NCBI RefSeq assembly: GCF_000828475.1
Contig: NZ_AP014648.1
Coordinates: 1,736,001 to 1,800,000 of the forward strand
Source of the DNA: Methyloceanibacter caenitepidi
GTDB lineage: Bacteria; Pseudomonadota; Alphaproteobacteria; Rhizobiales; Methyloligellaceae
Direction of reading: 5' to 3'
DNA: 64,000 nt
Part shown: positions 36,019 to 47,461 of the stretch, piece by piece
Position numbering within the stretch: the first letter of the stretch is position 1
Layout: the number at the start of each line of letters is the position of its first letter
Program-made: the position numbers and the translations under genes
Notes under the pieces: generated by a model
The model's database searches: none
What the model was told of the DNA's origin: nothing
The model's input: only the letters and a program-made list of their open reading frames with translations

Positions 36019-37194
36019 ATGACCTCGGCCCGCTGGCGCCACTGGCGCCGAAAGGTCCACGAGATTCTGGAACTCGGCGGCGACGTCCATCCGGCCGGTT
36101 ACATCGTCAACGGCTTCATCATCGTCCTGATCGTCGCGAACGCGCTCGCCTTTGCGGCTCAGACGGTCGATGAACTGGCCACGCGCTACGATGCCTGGTT
36201 TCGTGCCTTCAACGTTTTCTCCGTGATGGTCTTCACCGTCGAGTATGCGCTGCGCGTGTGGAGTTCTGTCGAAATCCCGGTTCTGTCGCGCATGCCGCCT
36301 TGGCGCGCGCGGGCGGTCTTCGCCAGCCGGCCGATCATGATCATCGATCTCCTGGCGTTTGCGCCCTGGTATCTGACGTGGCTGTTTCCCGCGGACCTGC
36401 GCTTCCTGAGGCTGCTGCGTGTCCTGCGCCTCTTCAGGCTCGCGCGTTTCTCGCCCGCGTTGCAGACCCTGTTCCACGTGTGCAAGGAGGAGTCCGGGGC
36501 GCTTCTCGGCTCGCTCGTTCTCATGCTCATCTTGCTGCTCTTCACCTCGACGGGAATCTATTTTCTCGAGCGGCATGCGCAGCCCGAGGCGTTCGGATCG
36601 ATCCCGGCGGCGTCCTGGTGGGCATTGGCGACACTGACGACCGTGGGTTACGGCGACGTCGTTCCCATCACGCCCCTGGGCAAGATGCTGGGCGGCGTCG
36701 TGATGCTCCTGGGCGTCGGCATGTTCGCATTGCCGGTGGCGATCATCGCTACGGGGTTCAGCCAAGAATCCGTGCGGCATCAGTTCGTGGCCACCTGGTC
36801 GATGGTCGCCCGGATTCCGTTATTCGCGGATATGAGCCGCGGCGAGCTTGCCGACATCACAAAGGTGCTCGACACACGGAGCTACGACCCGGGCGTCCCC
36901 ATCGTGCGAGCCGGTGACGTGGGCGAGAACATGTACATCCTCGCGAGTGGGGAAGCGCGTCTTCTGCTCGACAAGGACCGGACGATTGACTTGAAGGAGG
37001 GCGACATCTTCGGCGAGATGGCGCTCCTGGAGCACCGGCGGCACGAGCATAGTGTGGTCGCGACGACCCGTTGCCGGCTCTACGTGCTCGACAATCGCGC
37101 CCTGGCCCGGCTATCGCGGCGCCATCCGGGGATGCTCGACCGCATTCGCCGCGCGGCGGATGCACAAGACGAAATCGAAGAGGCTCAGGCCTAG
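36019..37194 (+). CDS. Voltage-gated-type K+ channel with C-terminal cyclic-nucleotide-binding domain
   Basis: 391 aa. Six membrane helices are followed by a cytoplasmic domain: S4 is [17 protein letters not shown] (about 128-144) with regularly spaced arginines, the pore has the K+ filter TVGYGD (208-213), and residues about 265-385 form a cNMP-binding fold. This is the MlotiK1-like architecture of bacterial cyclic-nucleotide-gated channels. The phosphate-binding cassette reads [15 protein letters not shown] (331-345); against the usual ...GExAL...RxA/T pattern the key arginine position is His342, next to Arg341, and the small residue is His344, so ligand binding may be altered. It lies 3 bp after alaS and its stop interlocks with that of icd. 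Confidence 0.88.
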   Translation: MTSARWRHWRRKVHEILELGGDVHPAGYIVNGFIIVLIVANALAFAAQTVDELATRYDAWFRAFNVFSVMVFTVEYALRVWSSVEIPVLSRMPPWRARAVFASRPIMIIDLLAFAPWYLTWLFPADLRFLRLLRVLRLFRLARFSPALQTLFHVCKEESGALLGSLVLMLILLLFTSTGIYFLERHAQPEAFGSIPAASWWALATLTTVGYGDVVPITPLGKMLGGVVMLLGVGMFALPVAIIATGFSQESVRHQFVATWSMVARIPLFADMSRGELADITKVLDTRSYDPGVPIVRAGDVGENMYILASGEARLLLDKDRTIDLKEGDIFGEMALLEHRRHEHSVVATTRCRLYVLDNRALARLSRRHPGMLDRIRRAADAQDEIEEAQA

Positions 37195-38420
37195 GCCGCG
37201 GCGACGTCTCCGGCCATGGCCGCCCGCATATTCTGGTCGATCTTGTCGATGAAGCCTTCGGTCGAGAGCCAAGCCTGGTCGGCGCCGACGAGTAAAGCCA
37301 GATCCTTGGTCATAAAGCCCGACTCGATCGTGTCGACGGAGACGGTCTCGATGGTCCGTGCGAACCGGGCGAGGGCCTCGTTGTTGTCGAGCTTGGCGCG
37401 ATGCTTCAGCGCGCCGGCCCAAGCGAAGATTGATGCGGTGGAGTTGGTCGACGTGGCGCGGCCTTCCTGGTGCTGGCGGAAATGGCGCGTGACAGTGCCG
37501 TGTGCGGCTTCCGCCAGGACCGTGTTTCCATCCGGCGTCATCAGCACGGACGTCATCAGACCGAGAGACCCAAACCCTTGAGCGACCGTGTCGGACTGGA
37601 CGTCGCCGTCGTAGTTCTTGCAGGCCCACACATAGCCGCCCGACCATTTCAGCGCCGCCGCGACCATGTCGTCGATCAGGCGGTGCTCGTAGGTGAGGCC
37701 GGCTTTGGCGAACGCGTCTTTGAACTCGGTCTCGTAGACTTCCGCGAAAAGATCCTTGAAACGCCCGTCATAGGCTTTGAGGATCGTGTTCTTGGTCGAG
37801 AGGTAGACCGGCATATTTCGGGCGAGGCCATAGTTCATGGAGGCGCGCGCAAAGTCGCGGATCGAGCTGTCGAGATTGAACATCCCGAGGGCCACGCCTG
37901 AGTCTTCGAACGTATGCACCTCGCGTTCAATAACCTCGCCGTCCTCGCCCTCGAACTTAATTGTCAGCTTGCCTTTGCCCGGAACCCGAAAATCCTGCGC
38001 GCGATAGATGTCGCCATAGGCATGACGGCCGATCACGATGGGTTTGGTCCAGCCAGGGACGAGACGCGGCACGTTTTTGCAGATAATGGGCTCGCGGAAG
38101 ATGACACCGCCTAAGATGTTACGGATGGTGCCATTGGGTGAGCGGTACATTCTCTTGAGGTTGAACTCCTCCACGCGTGCTTCGTCCGGCGTGATGGTGG
38201 CGCATTTGACGCCGACCCCAAATTCCTTGATGGCATGTGCTGCGTCGACCGTCACCTGGTCGTCCGTTGCATCGCGGTGTTCGATCCCGAGGTCGAACGG
38301 TACAAGCTCCACGTCGAGATAGGGCTCGATGAGCTTCTCCTTGATCATGTCCCAAATAACGCGGGTCATCTCATCGCCATGCAAATCGGCGATGGGGTTC
38401 TCAACCTTGATCTTATCCAC
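37191..38420 (-). CDS. icd: NADP-dependent isocitrate dehydrogenase
   Basis: The GTG at 38420 has GGAG 8 nt upstream and gives 409 aa, the usual length; longer upstream frames are rejected. It is the homodimeric eukaryotic-like (type II) form: [26 protein letters not shown] at the N-terminus, the substrate serine loop [12 protein letters not shown], and the metal-binding segment with the NYDGDVQSD motif near residue 275. It converts isocitrate and NADP+ to 2-oxoglutarate, CO2 and NADPH in the TCA cycle. It is convergent with the K+ channel (stops overlap in CTAG) and divergent from trmJ. Confidence 0.96.
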   Translation of the reverse strand: MDKIKVENPIADLHGDEMTRVIWDMIKEKLIEPYLDVELVPFDLGIEHRDATDDQVTVDAAHAIKEFGVGVKCATITPDEARVEEFNLKRMYRSPNGTIRNILGGVIFREPIICKNVPRLVPGWTKPIVIGRHAYGDIYRAQDFRVPGKGKLTIKFEGEDGEVIEREVHTFEDSGVALGMFNLDSSIRDFARASMNYGLARNMPVYLSTKNTILKAYDGRFKDLFAEVYETEFKDAFAKAGLTYEHRLIDDMVAAALKWSGGYVWACKNYDGDVQSDTVAQGFGSLGLMTSVLMTPDGNTVLAEAAHGTVTRHFRQHQEGRATSTNSTASIFAWAGALKHRAKLDNNEALARFARTIETVSVDTIESGFMTKDLALLVGADQAWLSTEGFIDKIDQNMRAAMAGDVAAA

Positions 38421-38514
38421 GCAGCAATCTCCAAAAATTGGGGTGTCGTCCGGGCCCGAAAGCAATGCGCCGCCGCCCATTGCGGGCCGGGGCTCCCTGT
38501 AGCATCGTCCGCCC

Positions 38515-39336
38515 ATGATGGAAACAAATGACCCGGGCGGCAAGCTGACGAATGATCGCGCCGGCGCCGCACCCCCTTCGATTGTGCTGGTAGAGCCGCA
38601 ACTCGGCGAGAATATCGGCTTCGCCGCCCGCGCAATGGGCAATTTCGGCTTGCACGATTTGCGGCTGGTCGCCCCGCGCGATGGCTGGCCCAACGAGAAA
38701 GCGCTTGCCGCCGCGGCCGTGGCCGAGCCGATCGCGAGTGCGGCAACGGTGTTCGAGACGCTCGAGGAGGCGCTGGCCGACTGCCACTACGTTGCGGCCA
38801 CAACGGCGCGGCCGCGCGAGATGATCAAGCCGGTGCTCAGCCCTGAAACGGCGTCGACGATGCTCCGCAGGCGGACGCAATCGGGCGAGCGCTGCGCGGT
38901 CATGTTCGGCGGCGAGCGCAATGGTCTCGACAACGACTCGATCGCGTTGGCCGACGCCATTATCACCGCACCGGTCGATCCGAACTTCGCCTCGCTCAGC
39001 CTGCCGCAAGCCGTGTTGCTGTTTTCGTATGAGTGGATGAAGAGCGGCAACCCGGAGGCCCTCGGCCGGGCGACCACGTTCGACGGTCCTGCCCGGGAAG
39101 GGTTGGCGACGCCGGGAACAGCACCCGCGAGCCGGGCCGCGCTTTTCGGTCTTTTCGAACACATGGAAGGGGCGCTCGACGATGCCGGTTTTTTGCGGCC
39201 GCCGGAGAAACGGCCGACCATGGTCCGCTCGATCCGGAACATGTTTCACCGGATGGAGTGCACGGAGCAGGATGTCCGCACATGGCGCGGAATCATCTCC
39301 GCGTTCACCAGGCGGCCAACGGCATCAAAGGGTTAG
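38515..39336 (+). CDS. trmJ: tRNA (cytidine/uridine-32-2'-O)-methyltransferase TrmJ family (SpoU)
   Basis: 273 aa; two ATGs in a row at 38515 and 38518. SPOUT fold motifs are present: motif 1 [31 protein letters not shown] with the catalytic-region asparagine and arginine, motif 2 [12 protein letters not shown], and motif 3 [16 protein letters not shown]. These match the TrmJ branch, which methylates the 2'-OH of nucleotide 32 in tRNA; the C-terminal helix bundle FRRPTxR-like end ([10 protein letters not shown]) fits. It lies divergent from icd across 94 bp that must hold both promoters. An rRNA methyltransferase of the same family is the main alternative. Confidence 0.88.
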   Translation: MMETNDPGGKLTNDRAGAAPPSIVLVEPQLGENIGFAARAMGNFGLHDLRLVAPRDGWPNEKALAAAAVAEPIASAATVFETLEEALADCHYVAATTARPREMIKPVLSPETASTMLRRRTQSGERCAVMFGGERNGLDNDSIALADAIITAPVDPNFASLSLPQAVLLFSYEWMKSGNPEALGRATTFDGPAREGLATPGTAPASRAALFGLFEHMEGALDDAGFLRPPEKRPTMVRSIRNMFHRMECTEQDVRTWRGIISAFTRRPTASKG

Positions 39337-39431
39337 CCGCGTCGGAGACGGTCACAGTTCCGCCCCGTTTCTCCTGTTGCGATGACCGTCAACAATGGTA
39401 GCTTCCGCCAGAATAATGAGAGGGGCGTCCG

Positions 39432-40106
39432 ATGAGAATTGCGTGGGCAAAGTTTGGTGGTGTGATTGGTGCTTTTCTGGTGCCGTTGTGTGGTGCGTCC
39501 GCGCTTGCGGTTTCGCAGACTACTGACGGCCAGCCGGCCATGACGACGCTCGCCGCGGAGGAACTCACACAGCGCAGCAAGCCGGCTCCGCGCCAGGGCG
39601 GTGGGTTGAGCGATCGTGGCGTGCGCACGATGTCCATCTACGCCTCCACGCTCATTCCCGATCGCATCAAGGGCCCCGACGGCAAGATGGTCGACGTCGA
39701 CAAGTCGGATCCGGCCAAATTCCTGATTCCGATGGACACCGCGCGCCGCGTCATCCAGGCCGCGACCCGATCCGCCTATGCCGATGTCTGCGATCTTCCG
39801 GAGCTGGGCAAGGCGAATTTCAAGACGATGCTGGCGGCCGAGCAGGGCAAGCAGAACTGGACTCAGGAGCAAATCGTGATGATCGAGACGCTGCACCTGT
39901 TCGCGACCTCGTTCTTCGCCGGCAAGGCCGCCGTGCCGATCGAGCGCGATTCGGCCCCATCCGACTGGCAGGACAAGGTCGTCGAAGAGGGAGACGGCCC
40001 GGCGCAGAAACTGGTGCTCCCGCCGGCGCCCGAATGCCCGCCGGAGCGGAAGGCGCAGGTCGAGGCGGCCATCAACGCCTATGTGGCCTCGGCTGGGGCC
40101 CAATAA
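39432..40106 (+). CDS. Secreted protein of unknown function
   Basis: 224 aa with a signal peptide (about 1-27, cut near ALA-VS). The mature part is soluble, with VRTMSIYASTLIPDRIKGPDGKMVDVDKSDPAKFLIPMDTARRVIQAATRSAYADVCDLPELGKANFKTML as its conserved-looking core and one pair of cysteines (ADVCD and PECPP). It ends in a Pro-rich segment. I do not recognise the family; similar short periplasmic proteins lie next to rpsD or trmJ in some Hyphomicrobiales, but I cannot verify this here. The start follows GAGAGG. Confidence 0.65.
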   Translation: MRIAWAKFGGVIGAFLVPLCGASALAVSQTTDGQPAMTTLAAEELTQRSKPAPRQGGGLSDRGVRTMSIYASTLIPDRIKGPDGKMVDVDKSDPAKFLIPMDTARRVIQAATRSAYADVCDLPELGKANFKTMLAAEQGKQNWTQEQIVMIETLHLFATSFFAGKAAVPIERDSAPSDWQDKVVEEGDGPAQKLVLPPAPECPPERKAQVEAAINAYVASAGAQ

Positions 40107-40142
40107 ACGGCGGAAGAACCGCTATGGGCCCCGAGAGCGGAA

Positions 40143-40171
40143 TTGACATTTTCCGGGTATTCCGTGTAACA
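40143..40171 (+). promoter_or_regulatory. Predicted promoter of rpsD
   Basis: A perfect -35 TTGACA (40143-40148), 17 bp, then GTAACA (40166-40171), or TAACAG at 18 bp spacing. It lies 150 bp before rpsD, leaving a long untranslated leader. Confidence 0.55.
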
Positions 40172-40205
40172 GAACGGCTCGGCTCGGCCGTTAAGGGCTG
40201 AGTGC

Positions 40206-40231
40206 GGACCGCCGGACAGATTTGGCGGTCC
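40206..40231 (+). promoter_or_regulatory. Hairpin in the rpsD leader
   Basis: GGACCGCC pairs perfectly with GGCGGTCC (8 bp) around a 10-nt loop, between the predicted promoter and rpsD. There is no T-tract, so it is not a terminator. In many bacteria S4 represses its own mRNA through leader structure, so an autoregulatory element is possible. Confidence 0.4.
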
Positions 40232-40321
40232 CCGATCAACCACCATCAATGGGTTTTTTGCGGCAGACGCGGGCACTTGAACCGCCCGTGGAAAGCTGAT
40301 TTGGCTCTGGAGTCTTGACGA

Positions 40322-40939
40322 ATGACGAAACGCATTCACGCCAAGCATAAGATCGACCGCCGGCTTGGCGAGAATATCTGGGGACGGCCCAAGAGCCCCC
40401 AGAACAAGCGCGAGTACGGACCTGGCGAACATGGCCAGCGCCGCCGCGGCAAGCTATCGGATTACGGGCAGCAGCTTCGCGCCAAGCAGAAGCTGAAGGG
40501 CTATTACGGCAATATCACCGAGAAGCAGTTTAAGGCCATCTACCACGAGGCATCGCGCCAGAAGGGCGACACCTCCGAGCGCCTCATCGGGCTGCTGGAG
40601 CGCCGTCTGGACGCTGCCGTTTACCGGGCCAAGTTCGTGCCGACGGTTTTCGCCGCCCGCCAGTTCATCTCGCATGGTCATGTGAAGGTGAATGGCCGCC
40701 GCGTGACGATCCCCTCCTACCGCTTGAAGGAAGGGGACGTGATCGAGGTGCGCGACAAGTCGAAGGATCTCGGCATGGTGCTGGAAGCTGCCCAGAGCAG
40801 CGAGCGCGATGTGCCCGATTATGTCGATGTGGATCACGGCAAGATGGTCGCCACGTTCACGCGTGTGCCGACGCTCTCGGACGTTCCTTATCCGGTGATG
40901 ATGGAACCGAACCTCGTCATCGAATTCTATTCGCGCTAA
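40322..40939 (+). CDS. rpsD: 30S ribosomal protein S4
   Basis: 205 aa. The N-terminal segment ([26 protein letters not shown]) is the alphaproteobacterial form without the zinc cysteines of other S4 proteins. The S4 RNA-binding domain is clear at about 95-160 ([48 protein letters not shown]). S4 binds the 5' domain of 16S rRNA and starts small-subunit assembly. It is a single gene here, not part of a large ribosomal operon. Confidence 0.98.
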   Translation: MTKRIHAKHKIDRRLGENIWGRPKSPQNKREYGPGEHGQRRRGKLSDYGQQLRAKQKLKGYYGNITEKQFKAIYHEASRQKGDTSERLIGLLERRLDAAVYRAKFVPTVFAARQFISHGHVKVNGRRVTIPSYRLKEGDVIEVRDKSKDLGMVLEAAQSSERDVPDYVDVDHGKMVATFTRVPTLSDVPYPVMMEPNLVIEFYSR

Positions 40940-40968
40940 CCGCGCGGCCACATCCAGACGATTTTGCG

Positions 40969-41000
40969 GCCTGCACCGGATTTCCGGTGTCAGGCCGTAA
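40969..41000 (+). terminator. Hairpin after rpsD, probable terminator
   Basis: GGCCTG-c-ACCGGA pairs with TCCGGT-gt-CAGGCC across a 2-nt loop, a strong stem about 30 bp after the rpsD stop. The T-tract is weak (GTAATCATTTG). Confidence 0.5.
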
Positions 41001-41048
41001 TCATTTGTGACCTCCGTCAGCGCCGCTCCGGCAGGATAGCGCGGGATA

Positions 41049-41081
41049 CAAAAAAGCCCGGGAGCCGCACCTCCCGGGCCT
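41049..41081 (-). terminator. Terminator of the bolA-grxD transcript
   Basis: Minus strand: GCCCGGGAG-type 9-bp stem around a 6-nt loop followed by TTTTTT, 31 bp after the glutaredoxin stop. It has the classic Rho-independent form. Confidence 0.88.
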
Positions 41082-41111
41082 TGAAATACGTCTCGGATGC
41101 GTGTCCGCCGG

Positions 41112-41462
41112 CTAGGCCGTCTGCGTGTCGGCGTTGCTGGCGATGCCCTTCTCTTTGAGCATGTCCTGCAGTTCGCCTGCCTGAAACATCTCGCGCACGA
41201 TATCGCAACCGCCCACGAACTCGCCCTTCACGTAGAGCTGCGGAATGGTCGGCCAGTTGGAGAAGGCCTTGATGCCTTCGCGGACGCTCATGTCCTCCAG
41301 GACGTTGATGTCTTCATACTCGACGCCGAGGTGGTTCAGGATCTGCGCGACCTGCATGGAGAAGCCGCATTGGGGCATGGACTTCGTGCCCTTCATGAAC
41401 AGCACGATGTCGTTGTTGGCGATCTGCTTGTTGATCCAGTCGTTGACGGCTTGGTCTGTCAT
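41112..41462 (-). CDS. grxD: Monothiol glutaredoxin, CGFS type (Grx4/GrxD)
   Basis: 116 aa from the ATG with GAGAGGA 8 nt upstream; a much longer in-frame extension is read-through of bolA. The active site MPQCGFS, the cis-proline segment WPTIPQLYVKGEFVGGCDI and the C-terminal helix are all typical. CGFS glutaredoxins bind a shared [2Fe-2S] cluster as homodimers or with BolA, and act in iron-sulfur delivery and iron sensing rather than disulfide reduction. The gene follows bolA by 23 bp, the expected partner. Confidence 0.95.
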   Translation of the reverse strand: MTDQAVNDWINKQIANNDIVLFMKGTKSMPQCGFSMQVAQILNHLGVEYEDINVLEDMSVREGIKAFSNWPTIPQLYVKGEFVGGCDIVREMFQAGELQDMLKEKGIASNADTQTA

Positions 41463-41485
41463 TGCTGGTGTCCTCTCTCGAACGA

Positions 41486-41722
41486 TTATTGCTGGGGGGC
41501 TGACGTGGTCAGGGCGAGCGCATGGAGCACGCCGCCCATGTTTCCTTTGAGGGCCTCGTAGACCATCTGGTGCTGCTGCACGCGCGACTTGCCGCGAAAC
41601 TCTTCCGAGACGATGGACGCCGCGTAGTGATCGCCGTCGCCGGCCAGGTCTTTGATCTCGATTTTCGCATCGGGGAAGCGCTCGAGAATCAGGCGCTCGA
41701 TATCCGTGGCGGCCATCGCCAT
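41486..41722 (-). CDS. BolA family protein
   Basis: 78 aa from the ATG at 41722, which has AGGAG 8 nt upstream (a GTG at 41731 overlaps that site). The small alpha-beta fold shows FPDAKIEIKDLAGDGDHYAASIVSEEFRGKSRVQQHQMVYEALKGNMGGVLHALALTT, with the conserved F-x-G-x-x-x-v-x-x-H-x-x-V-Y motif and the His used to bind the [2Fe-2S] cluster with CGFS glutaredoxin. It probably forms a heterodimer with the product of the next gene for iron-sulfur handling. It sits 51 bp downstream of purL and may share its transcript. Confidence 0.92.
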   Translation of the reverse strand: MAMAATDIERLILERFPDAKIEIKDLAGDGDHYAASIVSEEFRGKSRVQQHQMVYEALKGNMGGVLHALALTTSAPQQ

Positions 41723-41773
41723 TGCAGTCACTCCTAGTCTGGGGTCCGGACGTCTTAGCGCCGGACCTCGATG

Positions 41774-43995
<2,222 letters not shown>

Positions 43996-43999
<4 letters not shown>

Positions 44000-44685
44000 T
44001 GGAGAGTCTCCACGAGAGAGGAGAACATCTTGGCGCCGTCTGTTCCAGATTGGGCCGGATCGATCAGCCGCTCGGGATGCGGCATCATGCCGAGCACCGT
44101 GCTGGTGTCGTTGTAGATGCCGGCAATATTGCCGGTCGAACCGTTTGGATTGGCCGCGTCGGTTATTGCGCCGTCCTCTTCACAATAACGGAACGCGATG
44201 CGGCCCTCGTTCTCCAGGATGTAGAGCGTGCCCGGATCGGCGAAATAGCAGCCGTCCTTATGGGCGATCGGGATGCGCACCACTTCGTCCTTCTTGTAAT
44301 GGCTGGCGAAAGCCGTGTCGTCGCGTTCTACGCGCAGGCGCACGTCCTTACAGATGAAGCGCAAGGTCGCGTTGCGCATCAGAACGCCGGGAAGCAGCCC
44401 TGCCTCGGTGAGAACCTGGAAGCCGTTGCAGATGCCGAGCACCGGCGTACCGGCTTCGGCCCGGCGTACGACCTCGCGCATGATGGGGGAGTGCGCCGCC
44501 ATGGCGCCGGAGCGCAAATAGTCGCCGTAGGAAAACCCGCCGGGAAGAAGGATCAAGTCGCTCTTCGGCAGTTCGGAGTCGCCGTGCCACACCATCTGAG
44601 GCGCGGCCCCCATAGCGCGCTCCAAGGCGACAGCCGCGTCGCGGTCGCAGTTCGATCCCGGAAAAACGATGACGCTGGCTTTCAT
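43996..44685 (-). CDS. purQ: Phosphoribosylformylglycinamidine synthase glutaminase subunit PurQ
   Basis: 229 aa, class I glutamine amidotransferase. It has the nucleophile elbow GICNGFQVL (Cys), the [17 protein letters not shown] oxyanion region, and the catalytic His-Glu in MMPHPERL near the C-terminus. It releases ammonia from glutamine for PurL. The start shows only a weak ribosome site, 60 bp after purS. Confidence 0.97.
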
Positions 44686-44745
44686 GAGTCTCGAAGGGCC
44701 TCGCTTTTGGCGGAGAAGGTCTCCGTTGCGCGCGAGGCGCGCCCG

Positions 44746-44991
44746 TTACGCCGCCTCGAGCTCATACGCATAGTTCTCAATGATGGTGTTTGCGAGAAGC
44801 TGCTTGCACATCCGCTCGATTTCTTCGCGGGCGCGGGTCGGATCGCTTTCGGCGACTTCGACCTCGATGAACTTTCCCTGCCGGACTCCCTCGACGCCGC
44901 CAAAGCCCAAGGCATGCAACGCACCTTCGATGGCTTTGCCTTGCGGATCGAGCACGCCGGGTTTGAGGGTAATGGTAATGCGTGCCTTCAT
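44746..44991 (-). CDS. purS: Phosphoribosylformylglycinamidine synthase subunit PurS
   Basis: 81 aa. The small ferredoxin-like subunit shows MKARITITLKPGVLDPQGKAIEGALHALGF and the conserved VRQGKFIEVEV and NTIIENYAYEL segments. It dimerises and links PurQ to PurL so ammonia can pass between them. It lies between purC and purQ, as is usual in alphaproteobacteria and Gram-positives. Confidence 0.95.
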   Translation of the reverse strand: MKARITITLKPGVLDPQGKAIEGALHALGFGGVEGVRQGKFIEVEVAESDPTRAREEIERMCKQLLANTIIENYAYELEAA

Positions 44992-45030
44992 GGCTTCCTT
45001 CTCAAGTCTTCGGGCTTGCTCTTGCGACGC

Positions 45031-45801
45031 CTATTTGGATTGGACCAGGACAGGACCGCTGCGGCCGGGTGTCGGGTTCTCGGTATGGAGCCCGAGCCGG
45101 CGCGCCACTTCCTGATAGGCCTCGATCAACCCGCCCATGTCGCGGCGGAACCGGTCCTTGTCGAGCTTATCCTGGGTGTCGATATCCCAAAGGCGGCAGC
45201 AGTCCGGCGAGATTTCGTCGGCCAGCACAATGCGCATCTGGTCGCCTTCCCACAAGCGCCCGAACTCGACTTTGAAGTCGACTAGGCGGATGCCGACGCC
45301 GAGGAACAGGCCGGTCAAGAAGTCGTTGATGCGCAGCGCGAGCGACATGATGTCGTCCAGCTCCGGTGGCGAGGCCCAGCCGAAGGCGGTGATGTGCTCC
45401 TCGGAGACCATGGGATCGTCCAGCTCGTCGGCCTTGTAGTAGAACTCGACGATAGAGCGGGGCAGGGTAGTCCCTTCCTCCAGGCCCAAACGCTTCGACA
45501 GCGAGCCTGCGGCGACGTTGCGGATCACCACTTCGAGCGGAATGATCTCGACCTCGCGAATGAGCTGCTCGCGCATGTTCATGCGCTTCATGAAATGCGT
45601 GGGCACACCGATCTCGTTTAGCCGCTCGAAGATGTATTCCGAAATACGGTTGTTGAGGACGCCCTTGCCTTCGATGCGGTCGTGCTTCTTGTTGTTGAAG
45701 GCAGTCGCGTCGTCCTTGAAATGCTGGATGAGCGTGCCGGGCTCTGGCCCTTCATAAAGGATCTTGGCCTTGCCTTCGTAAACGCGCCGGCGACGGTTCA
45801 T
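45031..45801 (-). CDS. purC: SAICAR synthetase PurC
   Basis: 256 aa from the ATG at 45801 (GAGGA 8 nt upstream); a 27-codon upstream extension is rejected. Signatures: [41 protein letters not shown], the [22 protein letters not shown] substrate loop and [10 protein letters not shown]...[15 protein letters not shown]. It joins aspartate to CAIR using ATP in purine synthesis. It is first in the purC-S-Q-L run and divergent from the zeta-subunit gene. Confidence 0.96.
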   Translation of the reverse strand: MNRRRRVYEGKAKILYEGPEPGTLIQHFKDDATAFNNKKHDRIEGKGVLNNRISEYIFERLNEIGVPTHFMKRMNMREQLIREVEIIPLEVVIRNVAAGSLSKRLGLEEGTTLPRSIVEFYYKADELDDPMVSEEHITAFGWASPPELDDIMSLALRINDFLTGLFLGVGIRLVDFKVEFGRLWEGDQMRIVLADEISPDCCRLWDIDTQDKLDKDRFRRDMGGLIEAYQEVARRLGLHTENPTPGRSGPVLVQSK

Positions 45802-46110
45802 TTTCTGGTCCTCATTGAGCTGTTCACGACTGTCAAACGCCGAACGCGCGCAAATCGGGATAACCCCAATGCCGCGCGCCACGTCTCAAATCGCCATCGC
45901 TGGAATCGATCTAGAAATCTCGTATCGAGACTAGCCTATGGTGCGAGGGGGTACAACGGGCCGGGGGGCGGCGCAATGGCTTTCCGGGCCGCGCGGGATT
46001 TGTTGATTTGCCCCGATATCTTGGGTATCACCCGCCCTTGAAAGCAGGGTTTCCCCCCATAATTCTACAGACGGCGCCCCGTGGTTGGCGGGGCTTTGGA
46101 GGTCGCGCCG

Positions 46111-46440
46111 ATGACGAACTTTAACGATCGTGAAAAGAGCTACGAGAGGAAATTCGCCCTCGACGAGGAGTTGCAGTTCAAGTCCACGGCCCGCCGGAAC
46201 AAGCTTCTGGGCCTCTGGGCCGCTGAAAAGATGGGTCTTTCGGGGGACGATGCCCAAGCCTATGCCCGCGAGGTGGTGAAGGCGGACCTGGAAGAGCCGG
46301 GCGAGGAAGACGTTTTCCGCAAGATCCGGGGCGATTTCGACGGCAAAGAGATCGAACAGTCCGACCACCAAATCCGTCGCGCCATGGCGGACCTCATGGT
46401 CGAAGCCGTGCGGCAAATCGAAGCCGAAGCCAAGGCGTAA
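46111..46440 (+). CDS. F1-ATPase zeta inhibitor subunit (DUF1476)
   Basis: 109 aa from the ATG at 46111 with GGAGG 8 nt upstream. The sequence matches the alphaproteobacterial zeta family: an N-terminal inhibitory helix (MTNFNDREKSYERKFALDEELQFKSTARRNKLLGLWAAEKMGL) followed by a four-helix globular part. In Paracoccus the zeta N-terminus inserts into F1 and blocks ATP hydrolysis, doing the job of epsilon or mitochondrial IF1. It is a good marker of class Alphaproteobacteria. A GCCCC...GGGGC hairpin (about 46076-46094) lies just before the ribosome site. Confidence 0.9.
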   Translation: MTNFNDREKSYERKFALDEELQFKSTARRNKLLGLWAAEKMGLSGDDAQAYAREVVKADLEEPGEEDVFRKIRGDFDGKEIEQSDHQIRRAMADLMVEAVRQIEAEAKA

Positions 46441-46508
46441 TACGTCTAGGGTCCTGGTGGGCCCCTTGAAGCCCGGTAGGGACCAACTGGGCCCGTAGGG
46501 AGGGAGCT

Positions 46509-47267
46509 ATGGCCAAGGACCTTTTTCGCAGCGCAGCCAGGAAGAAGCAGACGCTTTTCAACGCCTGGCTGATGATGAACAACCCGCTCGCCGTCGAGTT
46601 GATCGGCGATGCGGGCTGGGACTGTGTCACCATCGACCAGCAGCATGGCGCCGGCGGCAACGAGACCATGCTGTCCTGCCTGACGGCCGCCAAGGCGGCG
46701 GGGCTCCCTGCGATCGTCCGGGTCGCCAACAACGATCCAGGCCTGGTAGGCCGGGCGCTGGACGCGGGCGCGCAAGGGGTCATGTGCCCGCTGATCGAGA
46801 ATGTGGCCGAGGCGGAGAGTTTCGTTCAGGCGGTGAAGTATCCGCCGCGCGGCAACCGCAGCTGGGGTCCGTACCGGGCCAAGATTGGCGCCTCGGGGGA
46901 CTATTTCAAAACCGCCAACCGTTTCACGATTGCCTGCCCCCAAATCGAGACCAAAGGGGCGCTCGCCGATCTCGATGCCATCCTCGGCCTCAAGGGCGTC
47001 GACATGGTCTGCTTCGGCCCGAACGACCTCTCCGTGGCGCTCACGGGGGGCATCGATATCTGGGCCAAGGAGGTCCTGGAGGCGGGCAGAGAGGTCCTGG
47101 CCAAGGCTCGTGAGCACGGCGTCATGACCCTCGTTTTCTGCAACGACATCGACTTCGCCAAGCCCCGTATCAAGGAAGGCTGGGACGTTGTCGCCATCGG
47201 CACCGACACCGGCTGGCTCGCCTCGGCGGCCGCGGCGACCCTGGCCGCGGCTGAATCAACTTCTTAG
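46509..47267 (+). CDS. HpcH/HpaI aldolase family protein
   Basis: 252 aa, ATG after GGGAGGAGCT-like ribosome site. It has the TIM-barrel class II aldolase pattern of HpcH/HpaI: GWDCVTIDQQHGAGG (catalytic His-like in QQHG), VRVANNDPGLVGRALDAGAQGVMCPLIENVAEAE, the RGNRSWGPYRA arginine/glycine segment and a metal-binding Glu/Asp pair (QIETKGAL and FGPNDLSVALTG). It probably cleaves or forms a 2-keto-3-deoxy or 4-hydroxy-2-oxo acid. The D-N-D-P segment in place of the usual R-x-x-x-x-D suggests a particular substrate; which one is unknown. Confidence 0.85.
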   Translation: MAKDLFRSAARKKQTLFNAWLMMNNPLAVELIGDAGWDCVTIDQQHGAGGNETMLSCLTAAKAAGLPAIVRVANNDPGLVGRALDAGAQGVMCPLIENVAEAESFVQAVKYPPRGNRSWGPYRAKIGASGDYFKTANRFTIACPQIETKGALADLDAILGLKGVDMVCFGPNDLSVALTGGIDIWAKEVLEAGREVLAKAREHGVMTLVFCNDIDFAKPRIKEGWDVVAIGTDTGWLASAAAATLAAAESTS

Positions 47268-47461
47268 GCGCCCCAAGTCAACCGTCTCAAAGGATTCGCA
47301 GATTCCTTCAGGCCGCAGCACCCCACAAACCGTTGCATCCTTGCACCATCCCGCGCGCCATAATGTCCGTGGGGCCAACGACGAGGCTGAATTCCATAGA
47401 GTCCTATGCCACTATGGTGACTTGAGACTCGGCTGAATCGCGAGCGGAACGGGTGGATTGA

